The notes under the pieces are model-generated. The model had not been told where the DNA came from and ran no database searches. It saw nothing but the letters and a program-made list of their open reading frames with translations. Below, one piece after another: positions 1 through 8,172 of a stretch of DNA of 34,513 bases. The stretch comes from an uncultured Ruminococcus sp. (GTDB lineage Bacteria > Bacillota > Clostridia > Oscillospirales > Ruminococcaceae): assembly GCA_900318825.1 (NCBI GenBank), contig ONMB01000016.1:1-34513 (forward strand). The letters are read 5' to 3'. The translations under genes and the position numbers were made by a program. The first letter of the stretch is position 1; the number at the start of each line of letters is the position of its first letter.

Positions 1-380
1 TCGGAGATCTCATGAAGAATATCAAGCGGGATATTCGTATCGACTATAACTTTTCTGTCAGCGGAAAGCGAAATGAGCTCAGCTATCTCAAAGCCTGCCG
101 CTTCTCTACCGGTATTGTACATCCAGCGTTCGTATTCTTCGGGAGTCCGGGTAACAAAGTCCCTGAAATCGTCAAGCTCTCTTATATAACAAAGGTCGGG
201 CTGTATATCGGACTCAGCCACCTTTTCTGTAACGTCCATAAAATAGTTTTCTCCGCACATTATCAATCCGTAACGCTCTGACAGCAGCTTTACCGCTGTT
301 GATTTTCCGGCATAAGCGGTTCCGGTGATAAAGAACACATTTCTCAGGTAGTAGCGCAGGATATTGTTTTCTATCAGCAT
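1..380 (-). CDS. P-loop nucleotide kinase/ATPase-like protein, partial (3' end outside window)
   Basis: The minus-strand frame opens with ATG at 380-378 behind a strong GGAGG ribosome binding site (about 386-392) and stays open to the window edge, giving 126 residues. A Walker A motif GTAYAGKS lies at residues 20-27 after a short hydrophobic strand (VFFIT), as in small P-loop kinases and AAA-type ATPases. A second strand with an acidic end (KVIVDTNIP) near residue 115 could carry Walker B-like or acceptor-binding residues. This pattern fits a nucleoside- or shikimate-kinase-like fold that phosphorylates a small molecule, but the substrate cannot be told. It is divergent from the GGDEF-EAL gene, with the shared intergenic region holding promoters for both. 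Confidence 0.7.
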   Translation of the reverse strand, partial: MLIENNILRYYLRNVFFITGTAYAGKSTAVKLLSERYGLIMCGENYFMDVTEKVAESDIQPDLCYIRELDDFRDFVTRTPEEYERWMYNTGREAAGFEIAELISLSADRKVIVDTNIPLDILHEIS

Positions 381-411
381 ATTATTTCCTCCATAGCTGT
401 AAATATTTACT

Positions 412-441
412 ATTATATCATATGATCCATACAGATTGCAA
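412..441 (-). promoter_or_regulatory. Putative sigma-A promoter of the P-loop gene
   Basis: On the minus strand, TTGCAA (441-436) and TATAAT (417-412) are separated by 18 bp. The predicted start is about 25 bases before the ATG, leaving room for the GGAGG site. Spacing and hexamers are close to consensus; no experimental support. Confidence 0.5.
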
Positions 442-687
442 CACTTACATAAAAGATAATCCCGCGTTCTTCACTGTGATCCCCCAGCATTATGATACTT
501 GGAGTATAATCCCACGCATAGTAAACTATCCATAGAATTAATTTACAAAATATCAGTTTTTATTTTTCTTATAGTATGTTACAATATATGTGAATAAGTA
601 TTTCACACTGATGATCCTGACTTAGCACCTCGGTGAGATACCTGTTTATAGTCTCTACATATAGTATTTAAAGTTTGTCTATTGCTT

Positions 688-715
688 TTGACATAGTTAG
701 GATTTATAATATAAT
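688..715 (+). promoter_or_regulatory. Consensus sigma-A promoter of the GGDEF-EAL gene
   Basis: TTGACA at 688-693 and TATAAT at 710-715 are both perfect matches with a 16 bp spacer. An overlapping TATAAT at 705-710 has too short a spacer. Transcription would start near 722, giving a leader of about 75 bases that ends in AAAGGAG (786-792) before the ATG at 798. Confidence 0.75.
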
Positions 716-797
716 TGTATAAATATATACTTTGACAATCCCACAGCAATAGCTGTTAAACATATTTACACAACGTCTGCAACAGAAAGGAGTCAAT

Positions 798-3038
798 ATG
801 GATATACAGAGAATAGCTGATACCTTTTTCTCTCCAACTTGTATAGTTTCTGTTGAAAAAACTGCTGACGGAGGATACGGGGATATCCGTCTTGCTGCCT
901 GCAACAGAAAGTACCTCGATATGATCGAAATGCGTATCCAGCACGGCAGCACAGATATTTCACCCGATGAGTCTGCTTCATTTGTGCCGGGTTCTTTATA
1001 CAGTAAATATTTCCCGAAAAATCGCAGCTTTGAAGATGTATGTTTCCGGGCGGCTGTAAAGAAGATCTCGATCCATACTTATGCTCATCTTGAGAATGTT
1101 GATATATGGTTCGATATCTATGCCATGCCGCTCGATATCGCAGAGAACGACAACGTCTGTTACTGCACCTATTCTGCAACTCCAAGCCAGAACCCCGATA
1201 TTATCCTCAACACCGTCAATACCTTCCAGACCTCCAACGATGTTCTCAAAACCTGTATAAAGCTCCATAAGGCCAATAACCTCAAGGACGCCATGGAGAA
1301 TATCATCTCAGAGATACGTCAGATATGCAAAGCTGAATGCTGTACAGTTCTTCTGCTCCACGAAGCCGAAAAGAATTTCTCTATCCTTGCGACCGATTTC
1401 AAGGTCAACAGCACGCTCAAAAGAGTTACAGAGTTTGAGGGCTACTATAACATCGCCGCTTCTTGGAAAAGTATGATCGGTGATGAAGGTGACTGTATCA
1501 TCATTCAGAACAGCAACGATATGGAACGTATCAGCAGGATAAACAATCCGTGGTATCTGACTCTTGTTGAAGCCGGCGTGGTGAGCGTTGTACTGTTCCC
1601 GCTGCGTCAGGGTTCTGAAATACTCGGTTACATATGGGCAACTAATTTCGATACGGACGATACTATGCGCATCAAGGAAACGCTTGAGCTCACGACCTTT
1701 TTCATTTCTTCCCATATAGCCCGCTACAACGTCCTCAAGCGCCTGAAGCATATGAGCTACACCGATGCGCTTACCGGTCTGCCGAACCGTTTTGCCTGCA
1801 CCGACTATATTTCCGATCTGATAAAACGCGAGGAAAAGTTCACCGCTGTTTCGATAGACCTCAATCATTTCAAGAGCATCAATGATACCCTCGGACTCGA
1901 AGCCGGTAATCAGGTACTCATCGGTATAACCGAACGCTGGAAGACTATTTCAGACAACAGCGATTCAGAATATATCACACGTTTGAACGGCGACGAATTC
2001 ATGCTCATTATCTGGGGATATGATTCAGAAACCAAACTCAGGAACACGATATACCGGTACGCAGATGCGCTCAGCAAGCAGCTTACTGTTGACGGCTGCG
2101 ATCTCTACATTACTGCGAGCTTTGGTTACGCTGAATACCCCACGGACGCTGACTCAGCAGATTCACTGATATCCCACGCTGACTCAGCTATGAACGCGAT
2201 AAAAAAAGCTAACAGCAGTGACCATATACTGCGTTATACCTCCGATATCATTCGAAATGAGCATATCCTTGAGATTGAAAACAAGATAAGGACTGCTCTT
2301 GAAAACGAAACAATATACTTCAATTTGCAGCCGCAGTATAATATGGAGCATAAGCTCCGCGGCTTTGAAGCTCTCGCGCGCATGAAAGACGCTGACGGCA
2401 GTTTCATCTCTCCGGGTGAATTCATACCGATAGCAGAAAAAGTCGGTCTGATAGATAAAGTCGATAGTATGGTTTTCAGAAAAGCTGCGGCTTTTTTCAG
2501 CGAACTCATCAGAAAGACTGGTCTCGATCTGATACTCAGCCTCAACGCATCTGTGAGACATATCATGAAAAACGGCTTCATTGAAGAGATCCGCGACCTC
2601 ATCAATAACACCGGCATCTCACCTGATCAGCTTGAGATAGAGATCACTGAGTCGATACTTATCGACTCGGCAGACAAAGCTCTGGAATGTATAAACGAGC
2701 TCAGGGGTATGGGAATAAAACTCGCGATCGACGATTTCGGAACAGGCTATTCCTCACTGAGCTACCTTAACAAGATACCCGCAAATCTCCTGAAAATAGA
2801 CAAGTCATTCATTGACAGGATAAATTCAAGCGAATCCTCAAAGCAGTATGTTGCGGCAATGATATCTATGGGCCATATCATGGGACTTGACGTCATCTCC
2901 GAGGGCGTTGAAGAAACTGAACAGATCGAAGCCCTCCGCAGTATCGGCTGTGATCTAATACAGGGCTATATCTGGGGACGTCCTCTGTCAGCCAATGATG
3001 CCGAAAAGCTCGTCATCAGCATCGCCGAAAATCAATAG
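798..3038 (+). CDS. PAS/GAF-GGDEF-EAL cyclic-di-GMP signalling protein
   Basis: A 746-residue soluble protein with no membrane segment or signal peptide, so it probably senses a cytoplasmic cue. The first 130 residues look PAS-like and residues about 150-310 look like a GAF domain. The diguanylate cyclase domain starts near residue 316 (TDALTGLPNR), but its active loop reads NGDEF at 397-401 instead of GGDEF. The phosphodiesterase domain keeps FEALAR at 523-528, ITES, DDFGTG at 645-650, LKIDKSF, EGVE at 702-705 and QGY at 722-724. All metal and catalytic residues I can identify in the EAL domain are present, so cyclic-di-GMP hydrolysis is the likelier activity; the GGDEF domain may be weak or regulatory. 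It stands alone with its own promoter and terminator. Confidence 0.93.
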   Translation: MDIQRIADTFFSPTCIVSVEKTADGGYGDIRLAACNRKYLDMIEMRIQHGSTDISPDESASFVPGSLYSKYFPKNRSFEDVCFRAAVKKISIHTYAHLENVDIWFDIYAMPLDIAENDNVCYCTYSATPSQNPDIILNTVNTFQTSNDVLKTCIKLHKANNLKDAMENIISEIRQICKAECCTVLLLHEAEKNFSILATDFKVNSTLKRVTEFEGYYNIAASWKSMIGDEGDCIIIQNSNDMERISRINNPWYLTLVEAGVVSVVLFPLRQGSEILGYIWATNFDTDDTMRIKETLELTTFFISSHIARYNVLKRLKHMSYTDALTGLPNRFACTDYISDLIKREEKFTAVSIDLNHFKSINDTLGLEAGNQVLIGITERWKTISDNSDSEYITRLNGDEFMLIIWGYDSETKLRNTIYRYADALSKQLTVDGCDLYITASFGYAEYPTDADSADSLISHADSAMNAIKKANSSDHILRYTSDIIRNEHILEIENKIRTALENETIYFNLQPQYNMEHKLRGFEALARMKDADGSFISPGEFIPIAEKVGLIDKVDSMVFRKAAAFFSELIRKTGLDLILSLNASVRHIMKNGFIEEIRDLINNTGISPDQLEIEITESILIDSADKALECINELRGMGIKLAIDDFGTGYSSLSYLNKIPANLLKIDKSFIDRINSSESSKQYVAAMISMGHIMGLDVISEGVEETEQIEALRSIGCDLIQGYIWGRPLSANDAEKLVISIAENQ

Positions 3039-3080
3039 AACTCAAAACAGCATAGCAGACTTTCGCTCTTCATAAAACAC

Positions 3081-3124
3081 AATGTCCGGAACACCTTCCC
3101 ATAAAAAGGTGCCCGGACATTTTT
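3081..3124. terminator. Terminator between convergent GGDEF-EAL and DUF2130 genes
   Basis: A long inverted repeat has outer arms AATGTCCGG (3081-3089) and CCGGACATT (3113-3121) and inner arms CACCTT/AAGGTG, followed on the plus strand by a T run. Both genes converge here. The plus side is a classic intrinsic terminator; the minus side has a weaker T-rich tail but may also be served. Confidence 0.85.
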
Positions 3125-3175
3125 GTCAGTATATCACAGTCTGATGTCAAGCGCAAGTTTTTATTAACGGACAGC

Positions 3176-4564
3176 TCACTCCTCGTCATCTTCGGCATTG
3201 TCAAGACTATTGAACATCTCGATCATAGTACCGTTATCTCGTGCGAGTTTCTTTATCGTGAGCTGAGTCTGTGCCTTATTGTTTGCGATACGGAAATTAT
3301 TCAGCGATTTCTGAAGGTTATCCTTGACCTTGTTGAGGTGGTCGATAGTCTTGTCGATCTCCTCTATCGCAGTATTGAACTGCTTTCCGGCAAGCTCATA
3401 GCTCTTGGAAAAACCTGTCTTGAAATCATTGATCCGCTCCTCAAAGTTAGTTATGTCGATCTGCTGGTTTTTGAGGTTTTCTATCTCACGTCTGAGACTC
3501 ATGGAATTCATAGCTGCATTGCGGAGGATAGATATTATCGGAATGAAGAACTGCGGACGGATAACATACATCTTTTCGTGCTTCCACGAAACGTCAACGA
3601 TACCCTGATTATACATCTCGCTGTCGCTCTCAAGCAGCGAAACAAGCACGGCATACTCGCACTTCTTATTCTTTCTGTCCTTGTCGAGCTTATCGAAGAA
3701 GTCCTCATTCTTGTGCTTGGTGGCAGTGGTATCCATCTCGTTCTTCATCTCGAACATAATCGAGATCATTTCATTGCCGTCCTCGTCCTTTTCGCGGTAG
3801 ATATAGTCGCCCTTTGTACCGTCTGTAACGGTGTTGTCCTTGCCGAATTCAGCGTTGCGGAAAGCCGTTGCCCTTATCATATTGAATGAATTCTCGCAGT
3901 GCTGCTCAAGCGTCTCGCCTATCATCTTGGTGGACATTCTCGTTTTGAGGTCTTTATAATAGTCGATGCTCTCCTGCTGAGCTTTCAGCTTGGCTTCAAA
4001 CTCCGCCTTCTGGGTATCGCGCTCCTTCTCGACCTTTGACACAGCGTCCTTTACAGCAAGCTCTTTTTCAAGCTGAGCACGTCCGAGCTTAGAGTCAAGT
4101 GCAAGCAGCTCCTCTTTTTTCTTCGCAAGCTCACCGTGGCTGTCGTTGAGCAGTTTTTCATACTTTTCCTTTTCCTCACTGACGGCTCTTGATACCGCAA
4201 GTTCGGTATTTGCGCTGTTCTGTGCAGACTCTGCTTCAAGCTGCTTTATCTTCATTTTCAGCTCACTGATCTCGCCGTTCTTCTTATTTTCGAGCTTCGC
4301 GACCTCAGCTCTGACAGCAAGCTCTCCGGACTCCTTCATACTGTTTATCTGTTCGCTCAGCCGCGCTATCTCGCTTTCCTTCTCAGATACAGCCTGATTG
4401 AGTTTCAGCTCACTTTCCTTCTGCTCTGCTGCCGATATGACCTCAAGCTGTCTGTGGAGCTCTGCATCGAATTCCTTCGTCCTCACCTGACTAAGAATTG
4501 CCGCATAACCTGCTTCATCTACTGTAAATGCCTGTCCGCAGTGAGGACATTTTATCTCATTCAT
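3176..4564 (-). CDS. DUF2130 (COG4487) coiled-coil protein with nuclease-like domain
   Basis: A 462-residue protein starting at ATG 4564; AGAGGT just upstream supports this over an in-frame ATG at 4594. The N-terminus has a CPHCG zinc-knuckle-like motif. Residues about 30-200 are charged, heptad-like coiled coil rich in Lys, Glu and Ala. The C-terminal half matches the DUF2130 family: KMIGETLEQHCENSF, KGDYIY, FEMKNE, CEYAVLVSLLESD and MYVIRPQFF. The GDY...FEMK arrangement resembles the PD-(D/E)XK core of RmuC-like proteins, so a DNA-linked role is possible but unproven. It has its own promoter with an unusual palindrome and shares a terminator with the converging GGDEF-EAL gene. Confidence 0.85.
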   Translation of the reverse strand: MNEIKCPHCGQAFTVDEAGYAAILSQVRTKEFDAELHRQLEVISAAEQKESELKLNQAVSEKESEIARLSEQINSMKESGELAVRAEVAKLENKKNGEISELKMKIKQLEAESAQNSANTELAVSRAVSEEKEKYEKLLNDSHGELAKKKEELLALDSKLGRAQLEKELAVKDAVSKVEKERDTQKAEFEAKLKAQQESIDYYKDLKTRMSTKMIGETLEQHCENSFNMIRATAFRNAEFGKDNTVTDGTKGDYIYREKDEDGNEMISIMFEMKNEMDTTATKHKNEDFFDKLDKDRKNKKCEYAVLVSLLESDSEMYNQGIVDVSWKHEKMYVIRPQFFIPIISILRNAAMNSMSLRREIENLKNQQIDITNFEERINDFKTGFSKSYELAGKQFNTAIEEIDKTIDHLNKVKDNLQKSLNNFRIANNKAQTQLTIKKLARDNGTMIEMFNSLDNAEDDEE

Positions 4565-4598
4565 ATTCTTACCTCTTTCAGTAATTGAGTACACATTA

Positions 4599-4627
4599 AT
4601 TATAGCATACTGTAATGCTATTTACAA
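4599..4627 (-). promoter_or_regulatory. Promoter of the DUF2130 gene with operator-like palindrome
   Basis: On the minus strand, TTGTAA (4627-4622) and TATAAT (4604-4599) are 17 bp apart. The spacer and -10 edge hold a perfect inverted repeat, ATAGCAT at 4602-4608 and ATGCTAT at 4615-4621, with a 6 bp centre. A repressor bound there would block RNA polymerase. The promoter is well supported; operator function is inferred. Confidence 0.6.
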
Positions 4628-4681
4628 TAGCAGGATTAAATGTTATAATATGATACTATGCCACACCGCTTCATATACGCA

Positions 4682-4709
4682 AAAAGGACGGCTCTAAGCC
4701 GTCCTTTAA
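4682..4709 (-). terminator. Intrinsic terminator after the efp-CD1247 gene pair
   Basis: The minus strand forms an 11 bp perfect stem, AAAGGACGGCT/AGCCGTCCTTT, with a 3-base loop, ending in a short T run. It sits just past the CD1247-type gene stop at 4720. Confidence 0.85.
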
Positions 4710-4719
4710 TATTACGATA

Positions 4720-5211
4720 TTACTTCTTTTCATCAGGCTTCTTCTCTTCCTCTTCGTCAGACTCCTCAAAGTCCTCGATAGTAAGGTTGTCGTAGTCGAA
4801 TTCAAGAAGCTCATTGCAGTTGGGGCAATTGATAGAACCTTCTTCGATCATACCGTCGTCGAGGAGGATAGTGTCGCCGCAGGTGGGACATGTAACCTCA
4901 TAGAGCTCGTCGTCGTCATCATCGAAGTCATAATCATCATCGTCGTCATCGCAGTTATCGCAGTCGCCGTCGCACTCATCGCACTCATCGTCCTCGTAGA
5001 GGTCGTCCTCGACAGCGCCGAGATCCTCATCAAGGATATCGCAGAGCTCTGTAAGCTCATCGACCTGTGACTGGAGATCCTCAACGTAGAGGACCAGCTC
5101 ATGCATTACCTCGGACATCTGGACAAGAGCCTTGCCCTCCTTGGTAGCAGTATCTATCTCGAGACCGTCGAGCAGTCCCTGTAAATAAGACATTTTCTCT
5201 GTAAGTTTCAT
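4720..5211 (-). CDS. CD1247-type acidic zinc-ribbon protein
   Basis: A 163-residue protein with AAGGAG eight bases before its ATG. The first 65 residues (MKLTEKMSYLQGLLDGLEID onward) match the N-terminal domain named after Clostridioides CD1247 and are probably helical. Next comes an extreme Asp/Glu tract with four cysteines spaced CxxC-x3-CxxC, then a clean zinc ribbon (CPTC...CPNC) and an acidic tail ending in lysines. The function of the family is unknown to me. It follows efp by 27 bp and shares its promoter and terminator, so a role linked to translation or the ribosome is a guess from context only. Confidence 0.8.
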   Translation of the reverse strand: MKLTEKMSYLQGLLDGLEIDTATKEGKALVQMSEVMHELVLYVEDLQSQVDELTELCDILDEDLGAVEDDLYEDDECDECDGDCDNCDDDDDDYDFDDDDDELYEVTCPTCGDTILLDDGMIEEGSINCPNCNELLEFDYDNLTIEDFEESDEEEEKKPDEKK

Positions 5212-5238
5212 AGCAGTAACTCCTTCAGGAATGGGCTA

Positions 5239-5796
5239 TTATGCTCTTGACATATATTCGCCGGTTCTTGTGTCGACCTGGATCTTCTCGCCTTCGTTGA
5301 TGAAGAGCGGAACCTTGATCTCAGCACCTGTCTCGAGAGTTGCAGGCTTTGTAGCGTTTGTAGCTGTATCGCCCTTGAAGCCGGGATCAGTCTGAGTAAC
5401 AACGAGCTCTACGAAGTTCGGAGGCTCAACGCCGAAAACGCTGCCCTTGTATGAGAGGACCTTACAGATCATCTCTTCCTTAACGAACTTGAAGCTGTCG
5501 CCGAGCTTATCAGCACTGATCGGTACCTGCTCGTAGGACTCGAGGTCCATGAAGTAGTAAAGGTCGCCGTCGTTGTAGCTGTACTGCATATCCTTTCTCT
5601 CAACGAAAGCTGTCGGGAACTTAGCTGTGGGGTTGAAAGAAGTTTCAACAACTGAACCTGTGATAACGTTCTTGTATTTTGTTCTTACAAAAGCGGCTCC
5701 CTTACCGGGCTTAACGTGCTGGAATTCAATAACCTGAACAACCTGTCCGTCGAGCTCAAAAGTTACGCCGTTTCTGAAATCTCCTGCTGAAATCAT
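5239..5796 (-). CDS. efp: Elongation factor P
   Basis: EF-P binds between the P and E sites and relieves ribosome stalling at polyproline. The 185-residue length is typical. The start [10 protein letters not shown] at 5796 is chosen because GGAGG lies about 8 bases upstream; the longer open frame to 5862 runs back through the promoter. The N-terminal KOW-like domain carries the loop [12 protein letters not shown], whose exposed lysine is the usual site of modification or direct P-site contact. OB domains follow, ending in [17 protein letters not shown]. It is downstream of pepP in the common Firmicutes order aroQ-pepP-efp, but has its own promoter. Confidence 0.97.
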   Translation of the reverse strand: MISAGDFRNGVTFELDGQVVQVIEFQHVKPGKGAAFVRTKYKNVITGSVVETSFNPTAKFPTAFVERKDMQYSYNDGDLYYFMDLESYEQVPISADKLGDSFKFVKEEMICKVLSYKGSVFGVEPPNFVELVVTQTDPGFKGDTATNATKPATLETGAEIKVPLFINEGEKIQVDTRTGEYMSRA

Positions 5797-5833
5797 ATAA
5801 ATACCTCCGTGATATTTCAATAGAATATACTTT

Positions 5834-5862
5834 ATTTTACCACATTTTAAGATATTTTGCAA
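5834..5862 (-). promoter_or_regulatory. Sigma-A promoter of efp
   Basis: On the minus strand TTGCAA (5862-5857) and TAAAAT (5839-5834) are separated by 17 bp, directly after the pepP stop codon. Transcription would begin about 30 bases before the efp ATG. This separates efp and the CD1247 gene from the pepP unit, at least partly. Confidence 0.7.
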
Positions 5863-5878
5863 TACCTAAAGTGATAAA

Positions 5879-6943
5879 TTATAAAGTTATGAGATTTTTT
5901 GCACATTTTGTCAGATTTTCGCAGCCGTTTTCGGTTAAAATGACAAAATCTTCAATTCTCACACCAAACTTGCCGGCTATATAGATGCCGGGTTCAACGG
6001 TAACGACCGTTCCTGGGCTGAGCGGCAGCTTATAGTTCGGGGAAGCGTTCGGGCGCTCGTGTATCTCAAGACCTACGCCGTGACCGAGTGAGTGACCGAA
6101 GCACTCGCCGTAACCGGCTTCCTCAATTATAGTGCGTGCGACAGCGTCAAGATACTCGCCTGTTATACCTGCTTTAGCGGCTTCAATGGCAGCCTCCTGC
6201 GCCCGGAGGACAATACCGTAGACATTGCGCATATCCTCGTCCGGCTCGCCGACGCAGACCGTTCTCGTCATATCGCTGTGGTAGCCGTTATAGACCGCTC
6301 CGAAGTCCATAAGTACGAACTCTCCGCGGCGTACCTTCTTGTCAGAGGGGACACCGTGCGGCATAGATGTATTCGCGCCGGAAAGAACTATTGTCTCGAA
6401 GGAGAGGTCCTCCGCCCCCTTTTCAAACATCAGACGGTTGAGTTCAAGGGCGATACTGCGCTCGGTGACTTCCTCTCTGATGAAAGGAAGGAGCTCGTCG
6501 AAAGCCGCTTCAGCTATCTCCTGAGCCTTTCTGATGCAGCTGAGCTCATCATCGTCCTTGACCATTCTCATATCAGAGATAGCGTTGCTGAGAGCGTCCG
6601 AGTCGTCAATGTTCATCTTAGTAAAGAAGTGCCTGTAAGCGTTCAGCTCCCTTACTGTGAGCGTCTCGGACTCTATCGCAAAGGACTTTGCACCGTGCTT
6701 CTCAAAGAGTTCCCTGAGCTGCGGGCAGAGCTTCTTCAGCTCGATGACCTCAGCATCGCGGACGGTCGCCCTTGCCTTTTCAATATACCTGAAATCTATC
6801 AGCAGGTATGCCTTATCAGGGAACACAGCAACTACTCCGGCTGAGGACTTCATACCCGTGAAATAGCGTCTGTTTATGTCTGAGGTTATCAGTGCGCAGT
6901 CCGCACCGCTGTAAACCTCGAAAAGTCTGCTAAGTCTGTTCAA
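5879..6943 (-). CDS. pepP: Xaa-Pro aminopeptidase (M24B family)
   Basis: A 354-residue cytoplasmic metallopeptidase that removes an N-terminal residue preceding proline. I place the start at TTG 6943 (NRLSRLFEVY), because GAGGAGG sits at the right distance and the start then falls 13 bp after the aroQ stop; a longer frame would overlap aroQ by over 110 bp. The N-terminal creatinase-like domain is followed by the pita-bread domain with metal ligands in LMDFGAVYNGYHSDMT (two Asp), GHSLGHGVG (His), VEPGIY (Glu) and VRIEDF (Glu). All five ligands are present. It sits in the yqeG-aroQ-pepP unit upstream of efp, whose product handles proline-rich translation. Confidence 0.93.
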   Translation of the reverse strand: MNRLSRLFEVYSGADCALITSDINRRYFTGMKSSAGVVAVFPDKAYLLIDFRYIEKARATVRDAEVIELKKLCPQLRELFEKHGAKSFAIESETLTVRELNAYRHFFTKMNIDDSDALSNAISDMRMVKDDDELSCIRKAQEIAEAAFDELLPFIREEVTERSIALELNRLMFEKGAEDLSFETIVLSGANTSMPHGVPSDKKVRRGEFVLMDFGAVYNGYHSDMTRTVCVGEPDEDMRNVYGIVLRAQEAAIEAAKAGITGEYLDAVARTIIEEAGYGECFGHSLGHGVGLEIHERPNASPNYKLPLSPGTVVTVEPGIYIAGKFGVRIEDFVILTENGCENLTKCAKNLITL

Positions 6944-6956
6944 GCCCTGCGCCTCC

Positions 6957-7388
6957 TCAAAGCTCAGCGAGAGCCTGTACTGCGAGGTAGTAGCTTCCGA
7001 AGCCAAAGCCGCAGATAGTTCCCTTGCAGACCTCTGAAATAACGGACTTTGAGCGGAATTCGTCCCTTGCAAATACGTTGCTGATATGTACCTCTATACA
7101 GGGTATCTTGATAGCTGCAATAGCGTCCCTGATAGCGTAGCTGTAATGTGTGTAAGCGCCGGCATTGATAATGACAGCGTCGAAGGTAGTGCGTGCAGCG
7201 TGGAGCTTGTCGATGATAGCTCCCTCGTGGTTGGACTGGAATATTTCGCACTGCATTCCCTGTTCTTTTGCACGGTCAATGATGTTGTCGTTAAGCACAT
7301 CAATGGAGGTGCTGCCGTAAACTCCCGGCTCACGTTCACCAAGAAGATTGAGATTGGGACCGTGGATAACAAGTATCTTATTTATCAT
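6957..7388 (-). CDS. aroQ: 3-dehydroquinate dehydratase, type II
   Basis: Catalyses dehydration of 3-dehydroquinate to 3-dehydroshikimate in the shikimate pathway. The 143-residue length is normal for the dodecameric type II enzyme. Hallmarks are HGPNLNLLGEREPGVYG with the catalytic Tyr, NHEGAIID, INAGAYTHYSYAIRDAI and EVHISNVFARDEFR with the catalytic His and substrate-binding Arg. Its ATG overlaps the yqeG stop codon by four bases (ATGA), suggesting translational coupling, and pepP follows 13 bp later. Confidence 0.97.
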   Translation of the reverse strand: MINKILVIHGPNLNLLGEREPGVYGSTSIDVLNDNIIDRAKEQGMQCEIFQSNHEGAIIDKLHAARTTFDAVIINAGAYTHYSYAIRDAIAAIKIPCIEVHISNVFARDEFRSKSVISEVCKGTICGFGFGSYYLAVQALAEL

Positions 7389-7894
7389 AGCTTTACTCCT
7401 GTATCATCTGTAAATTTCTGCGGAAGGAAGGGCTTTTCGAGGACACGCTTGAAGCGTATGAAGCGTTCCTTCTTTCCCTCCGGCTGTATCGGCTGAACGA
7501 ATATTGAGGTTATACGGGCGAAATTTGCTCCCCAGATATCGGTAAAGAGCTGGTCGCCGACCGCAGCTGTTTCCGAGGGGGAAAGTCTCATTTTCTTCAT
7601 TGCACGGACGTAGCCCTTTTTGAGCGGTTTAGCGCCCTTGCTCACGAAATCGAGTCCGAGCAGTTTCGCAAATGGCTCGACTCTCTCCGCACGGTTATTT
7701 GACACTATCATCAGCCTGATACCGTTCTTCTTCATAGACTCTATCCAATCCATTATGCCCTCAGCAGGTGCCGGGTGGTCGTGGGTGGTTAGGGTATTAT
7801 CAACGTCGAGGATAAGTCCCTTTATACCGTGTTCTCTGAGAAATCCCGGAGATATGTTCACGGTTTTCCTGAATGCGAAATCAACTCCGGTCAT
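7385..7894 (-). CDS. yqeG: YqeG-family HAD (IIIA) phosphatase
   Basis: A 169-residue HAD-superfamily protein. The nucleophile motif is LDVDNTL, motif II lies in MIVSNN, a lysine follows in GAKPLKK, and the acidic motif is GDQLFTDIWGAN. The substrate is not certain; the family is related to phosphatidylglycerophosphate phosphatases. I use the ATG at 7894, which gives a length close to known YqeG proteins, but its ribosome binding site is poor. A TTG at 7918 with CGGAG 12 bases upstream would add eight residues and is a fair alternative. It lies after the rpsU terminator and overlaps aroQ by four bases. Confidence 0.88.
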   Translation of the reverse strand: MTGVDFAFRKTVNISPGFLREHGIKGLILDVDNTLTTHDHPAPAEGIMDWIESMKKNGIRLMIVSNNRAERVEPFAKLLGLDFVSKGAKPLKKGYVRAMKKMRLSPSETAAVGDQLFTDIWGANFARITSIFVQPIQPEGKKERFIRFKRVLEKPFLPQKFTDDTGVKL

Positions 7895-7945
7895 TGTAAG
7901 TTTGTGTCGAATTCCCAAGTTTATTGTCAACTCCGTTCGATAAAT

Positions 7946-7973
7946 GAAAAAGCGAACCCGCAGGCCCGCTTTT
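7946..7973 (-). terminator. Intrinsic terminator of rpsU
   Basis: On the minus strand AAAGCGGGCC pairs with GGTTCGCTTT (10 bp with two G-U pairs, 4-base loop) and runs into five Ts. It lies about 25 bp past the rpsU stop and before yqeG. Confidence 0.85.
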
Positions 7974-7998
7974 ATCAACATAAATTTTCATCGCAAGA

Positions 7999-8172
7999 TC
8001 AATACTTACGCTTACGAGCTGCCTCAGACTTCTTCTTACGCTTTACCGAAGGCTTCTCGTAGTGCTCTCTCTTACGAACCTCAGCAATGACGCCATCCTT
8101 TGCACAAGATCTCTTAAATCTCTTAAGAGCTGTGTCTAAAGACTCGTTTTTGCCAACACGAACTTCTGCCAC
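7999..8172 (-). CDS. rpsU: 30S ribosomal protein S21
   Basis: A 57-residue basic protein of the small subunit, starting with GTG at 8172. The translation begins (M)[18 protein letters not shown], then has [19 protein letters not shown] and a lysine/arginine-rich C-terminus ([14 protein letters not shown]), which is diagnostic for S21. GGGAGG lies about 9 bases before the GTG. It forms its own unit with a strong promoter, a 130-base structured leader and a terminator, consistent with high and separately controlled expression. Confidence 0.96.
   Translation of the reverse strand: MAEVRVGKNESLDTALKRFKRSCAKDGVIAEVRKREHYEKPSVKRKKKSEAARKRKY

Larger units (their letters stand above)
393..797. other. 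Divergent intergenic region of about 400 bp
   Basis: This AT-rich stretch separates the P-loop gene from the GGDEF-EAL gene. It holds one convincing promoter for each direction (412-441 minus, 688-715 plus). Further TATAAT- or TACAAT-like hexamers near 505 and 580 lack a matching -35. I looked for a cyclic-di-GMP riboswitch ahead of the GGDEF-EAL gene and saw none. No small ORF with a ribosome binding site was recognised. Confidence 0.5.

Noticed and set aside
393-797. A cyclic-di-GMP riboswitch upstream of the GGDEF-EAL gene
   Set aside because: None of the conserved sequence elements of the known classes could be found; the region appears to hold only promoters.
7925-7930. A TTGACA on the minus strand upstream of yqeG
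   Set aside because: No acceptable -10 lies 16-18 bp downstream; the TACAAT near the start codon is 26 bp away. A yqeG promoter is likely but not identified.
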